Assembly: GCA_947853245.1 (NCBI GenBank)
Contig: CANTWP010000028.1
Coordinates: forward strand, 1-15,790
Origin: an uncultured Bacilli bacterium
Lineage (GTDB): Bacteria; Bacillota_I; Bacilli_A; RF39; UBA660
Length of the DNA stretch: 15,790 nucleotides
Reading direction: 5' to 3'
Part shown: piece by piece, positions 14,128-15,790 of the stretch
Position numbering within the stretch: position 1 is the first letter of the stretch
Layout: each line of letters begins with the position of its first letter
Made by a program: the position numbers and the translations under genes
Notes under the pieces: model-generated
Told to the model about the DNA's origin: nothing
The model's database searches: none
Seen by the model: the letters and a program-made list of their open reading frames with translations, nothing else

Positions 14128-14652
14128 ATGAAGAAAAGCATAATTGTATTATTATTAATATTTAGTTCTTATTATTTTATTAGTAGTTACATTGAAGATA
14201 ATGTAGACATACCAGAAGAAGCTATTAGAATAAGAATTTTAGCAAATAGTAATAGTGATTATGATCAACGTATTAAAAATGCTGTTAAGAATAATATACA
14301 GGGATATATGTATAATTTATTAAAGAATACTGGAAATATAAAAGAGGCTGAAGATGTTATTAATAAGAATCTTGATAATATTGATAAAAAAGTAGATGAT
14401 ACTTTACATGCACTTGATTATCATTTTCCATATACTGTTAATTTTGGATTAAATTACTTTCCTGAAAAGAACTATAAGGGTGTTAATTATGCCTCTGGTT
14501 ATTATGAATCACTATTAATTACACTAGGTGAAGGCAAAGGTGACAATTGGTGGTGTGTACTTTTTCCTCCTCTTTGCTTAATTGAAGCTGAAGAAAGTAC
14601 TGAAGTTGAATATAAATCTTTTGTTAAAGAATTAATAGACAAGTATGTATAA
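14128..14652 (+). CDS. spoIIR: SpoIIR, stage II sporulation protein R
   Basis: SpoIIR is made in the forespore under SigF, secreted into the intermembrane space, and triggers processing of pro-SigE by SpoIIGA in the mother cell. The 174-residue product has a short N-terminal hydrophobic segment (residues 4-20, signal or anchor), then the conserved IPEEAIRIRILANSNSDYDQ (28-47) and ITLGEGKGDNWWCVLFPPLC (131-150). The start at 14128 puts the hydrophobic helix at the N terminus, behind GAGAGGA. An in-frame ATG at 14074, overlapping the rlmH stop codon, would add 18 polar residues and lacks a ribosome binding site. No convincing SigF promoter was seen. Its presence suggests genuine or ancestral endospore formation. 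Confidence 0.93.
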   Translation: MKKSIIVLLLIFSSYYFISSYIEDNVDIPEEAIRIRILANSNSDYDQRIKNAVKNNIQGYMYNLLKNTGNIKEAEDVINKNLDNIDKKVDDTLHALDYHFPYTVNFGLNYFPEKNYKGVNYASGYYESLLITLGEGKGDNWWCVLFPPLCLIEAEESTEVEYKSFVKELIDKYV

Positions 14653-14657
14653 AAAAT

Positions 14658-14691
14658 AAACTTCCTAATAAAATTTTATAGGAGGTTTTTT
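14658..14691 (+). terminator. Terminator-like hairpin whose 3' arm holds the mntP ribosome binding site
   Basis: AAACTTCCTA (14658-14667) pairs fully with TAGGAGGTTT (14679-14688), with one G-U pair, and a T run ends just before the mntP ATG at 14693. The 3' arm contains the whole Shine-Dalgarno TAGGAGG. The hairpin begins five bases after the spoIIR stop codon. Confidence 0.65.
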
Positions 14692-14692
14692 A

Positions 14693-15226
14693 ATGCATAC
14701 TCTTTTAATAGTAATGATTGCTGTAAGTCTTAGTATGGATGCTTTTTCCCTTTCTTTAGCATACGGAACTCTAAATATAAATAAACGCGATATTTTATCT
14801 ACCGCTATCATAGTAGGAATATATCATTTTTTTATGCCATTACTTGGTAATGCAGTAGGTAATTTAATTTTGAAAATTTTACCAGTACCGCCTAATGTTA
14901 TAGTATTTGTAGTTTTAGTTTTCATTGGAATTCAAATGATAATTGAAGGAATAAAAGGTAAAGAAGAAGTAAAGGAATTATCTTTAGTAGAAAAAATATT
15001 GTTTGGTTTAGCAGTCAGTATAGATAGTTTTTCTGTTGGTATAGGATTATCTAGTATTTCTACTAAACAGTTATTTTGTTCTGCATTATTTTCTTTATCC
15101 AGCTTATTATTCACCTATTTTGGATTAATATTGGGTAAAAAAATTAATAGAAGAGTGGGAAATATTTCCACTATTGTAGGTGGTTGTGTATTAATTATTA
15201 TTGGAATCTTTTATTTTTTTAATTAA
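14693..15226 (+). CDS. mntP: MntP family manganese efflux pump
   Basis: MntP exports excess Mn(II) across the cytoplasmic membrane. The 177-residue protein has about six membrane helices in two repeats, each with the hallmark motif: VSLSMDAFSLSL (11-22, D16) and AVSIDSFSVGIGL (107-119, D111), plus IGIQMIIEGIKG (78-89). The related sporulation protein YtaF shares this fold, so that assignment is the main alternative. In B. subtilis mntP (ywlD) also lies close to spoIIR. The start follows TAGGAGG at normal spacing, but that site is paired in a hairpin. The yybP-ykoY manganese riboswitch often found upstream of mntP does not fit in the 40-base gap. Confidence 0.88.
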   Translation: MHTLLIVMIAVSLSMDAFSLSLAYGTLNINKRDILSTAIIVGIYHFFMPLLGNAVGNLILKILPVPPNVIVFVVLVFIGIQMIIEGIKGKEEVKELSLVEKILFGLAVSIDSFSVGIGLSSISTKQLFCSALFSLSSLLFTYFGLILGKKINRRVGNISTIVGGCVLIIIGIFYFFN

Positions 15227-15255
15227 AATAGAGTATTAATCTATAATAAACTGTC

Positions 15256-15290
15256 TATAAGATGTCAAAATCCTTTGCTTTTATCTTATA
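15256..15290 (+). promoter_or_regulatory. Inverted repeat between mntP and murA
   Basis: TATAAGAT (15256-15263) and ATCTTATA (15283-15290) are perfect inverted 8-mers separated by 19 bases, with a smaller CAAA/TTTG hairpin inside. No T run follows, so it is a poor terminator. It overlaps the -35 box of the murA promoter and could be an operator. Confidence 0.4.
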
Positions 15291-15303
15291 AAATATGTAT
15301 AAT
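15275..15303 (+). promoter_or_regulatory. SigA-type promoter of murA
   Basis: TTGCTT (15275-15280) and a perfect TATAAT (15298-15303) are 17 bases apart, about 70 bases upstream of the murA start codon. The predicted leader is A-rich, with no clear structure. Confidence 0.7.
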
Positions 15304-15372
15304 TATGTAGGAAGGAAAACACCAAAAAAATAAAAATACATATAAATATAGTGATAGTAGTGGAGGTTTTGT

Positions 15373-15790
15373 ATGAAACAAATAACAATAGAAGGTGGTC
15401 ATTTACTAGAAGGAACCATTAGAATAAGTGGTGCTAAAAATAGTGCCGTTGCTTTGATACCAGCTTCTTTATTATCGGATGGTATAGTTAAAATAGATAA
15501 TATACCTAATATTTCTGATACTAAAGCTTTAAATGAAATTTTGGAGTATTTAGGAGCAGATATTAAACAAGATGATGAATTAATGACTATTGATTCTACT
15601 AATATATCTAATAAACCTATTCCTGAAAATATTTCTAAAAAATTACGTGCTTCTTATTATTTTATGGGTGCTTTACTGGGTAAGTATAAACATGTAGAGA
15701 TGTATTTCCCTGGTGGTTGTTCAATTGGTACAAGACCAATTAATTTACATTTAAAAGGTTTTGAGGCTTTAGGAGCAACGGTAACTGAAG
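15373..15790 (+). CDS. murA: MurA, UDP-N-acetylglucosamine 1-carboxyvinyltransferase, N-terminal part
   Basis: MurA catalyses the first committed step of peptidoglycan synthesis, adding enolpyruvate from phosphoenolpyruvate to UDP-GlcNAc in the cytoplasm. The first 139 codons are present and the frame runs off the window end. ISGAKNSAVALIPASLL (residues 17-33) carries the conserved Lys-Asn pair, RASYYFMGALLG follows, and PGGCSIGTRPINLHLKGFEALGA contains the catalytic Cys, so the fosfomycin-sensitive Cys form is retained. GGAGG at 15362-15366 precedes the ATG by six bases. The gene has its own promoter. Its presence shows the organism builds a cell wall, unlike true mycoplasmas. Confidence 0.96.
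   Translation, partial: MKQITIEGGHLLEGTIRISGAKNSAVALIPASLLSDGIVKIDNIPNISDTKALNEILEYLGADIKQDDELMTIDSTNISNKPIPENISKKLRASYYFMGALLGKYKHVEMYFPGGCSIGTRPINLHLKGFEALGATVTE

Noticed and set aside
14653..14692. yybP-ykoY manganese riboswitch before mntP
   Set aside because: Only 40 bases are available and they form a single hairpin; the riboswitch needs about 100 bases and its conserved loops are not seen.
14932..15114. Short open frame on the - strand opposite mntP; likewise 3802-4044 opposite the serine hydrolase
   Set aside because: Both are shadows of clear genes and show no start signals or domains.
1..15790. CRISPR array, tRNA or rRNA genes, insertion sequences, prophage, canonical parS site (TGTTTCACGTGAAACA)
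   Set aside because: None was seen on reading the window; this was by eye, so a weak parS variant could be missed.

Overview
The window is chromosomal core DNA from a very AT-rich, low-GC Gram-positive bacterium. It uses the standard bacterial code: TGA, TAG and TAA all terminate recognisable genes, and Trp is TGG. Gene content and local order resemble Bacillus subtilis blocks (mnmG-rsmG-noc; uvrB-yvlD-lgt-trxB-yvcK-whiA; rplI-dnaB; spoIIR-mntP) joined in a compact arrangement with losses. This suggests an uncultured, reduced-genome member of the Bacilli or Erysipelotrichia-like lineages. A noc gene and an intact spoIIR point to a spore-forming ancestry. The lineage is an inference; no rRNA is present to settle it.

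Layout. Bases 1-1335: the 3' end of mnmG overlaps rsmG, followed by a terminator. Bases 1340-2850: noc, a ParB-family nucleoid-occlusion gene with its own promoter and a long acidic insert, then a terminator. Bases 2851-4056: a promoter and a divergent serine hydrolase of the beta-lactamase fold. Bases 4082-8195: uvrB, a YvlD-like membrane protein, lgt and trxB, tightly packed and ended by a terminator that includes the trxB stop codon. Bases 8196-10236: promoter, structured leader, yvcK and whiA, then a strong terminator. Bases 10250-10974: two adjacent small genes, one broken by an in-frame TAG and the other by a frameshift in an A5 tract. Bases 11009-14074: promoter, rplI, dnaB, walJ and rlmH, tightly packed or overlapping. 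Bases 14074-15226: spoIIR and mntP, each preceded by a terminator-like hairpin whose 3' arm contains the Shine-Dalgarno sequence. Bases 15256-15790: a promoter set in an inverted repeat, then the 5' part of murA. All genes are on the + strand.

Functionally the window covers tRNA and rRNA modification (MnmG, RsmG, RlmH), chromosome biology (Noc, DnaB, UvrB, WhiA), envelope work (Lgt, YvcK, WalJ, MurA), redox (TrxB), manganese export (MntP) and sporulation signalling (SpoIIR).

No clearly new multi-gene system was found. The points most worth following up are the unusual Noc with duplicated short motifs in a long acidic linker; the yvcK leader, where a hairpin sits between the Shine-Dalgarno and the start codon; the two hairpin-embedded ribosome binding sites; and the broken gene pair at 10268-10974.
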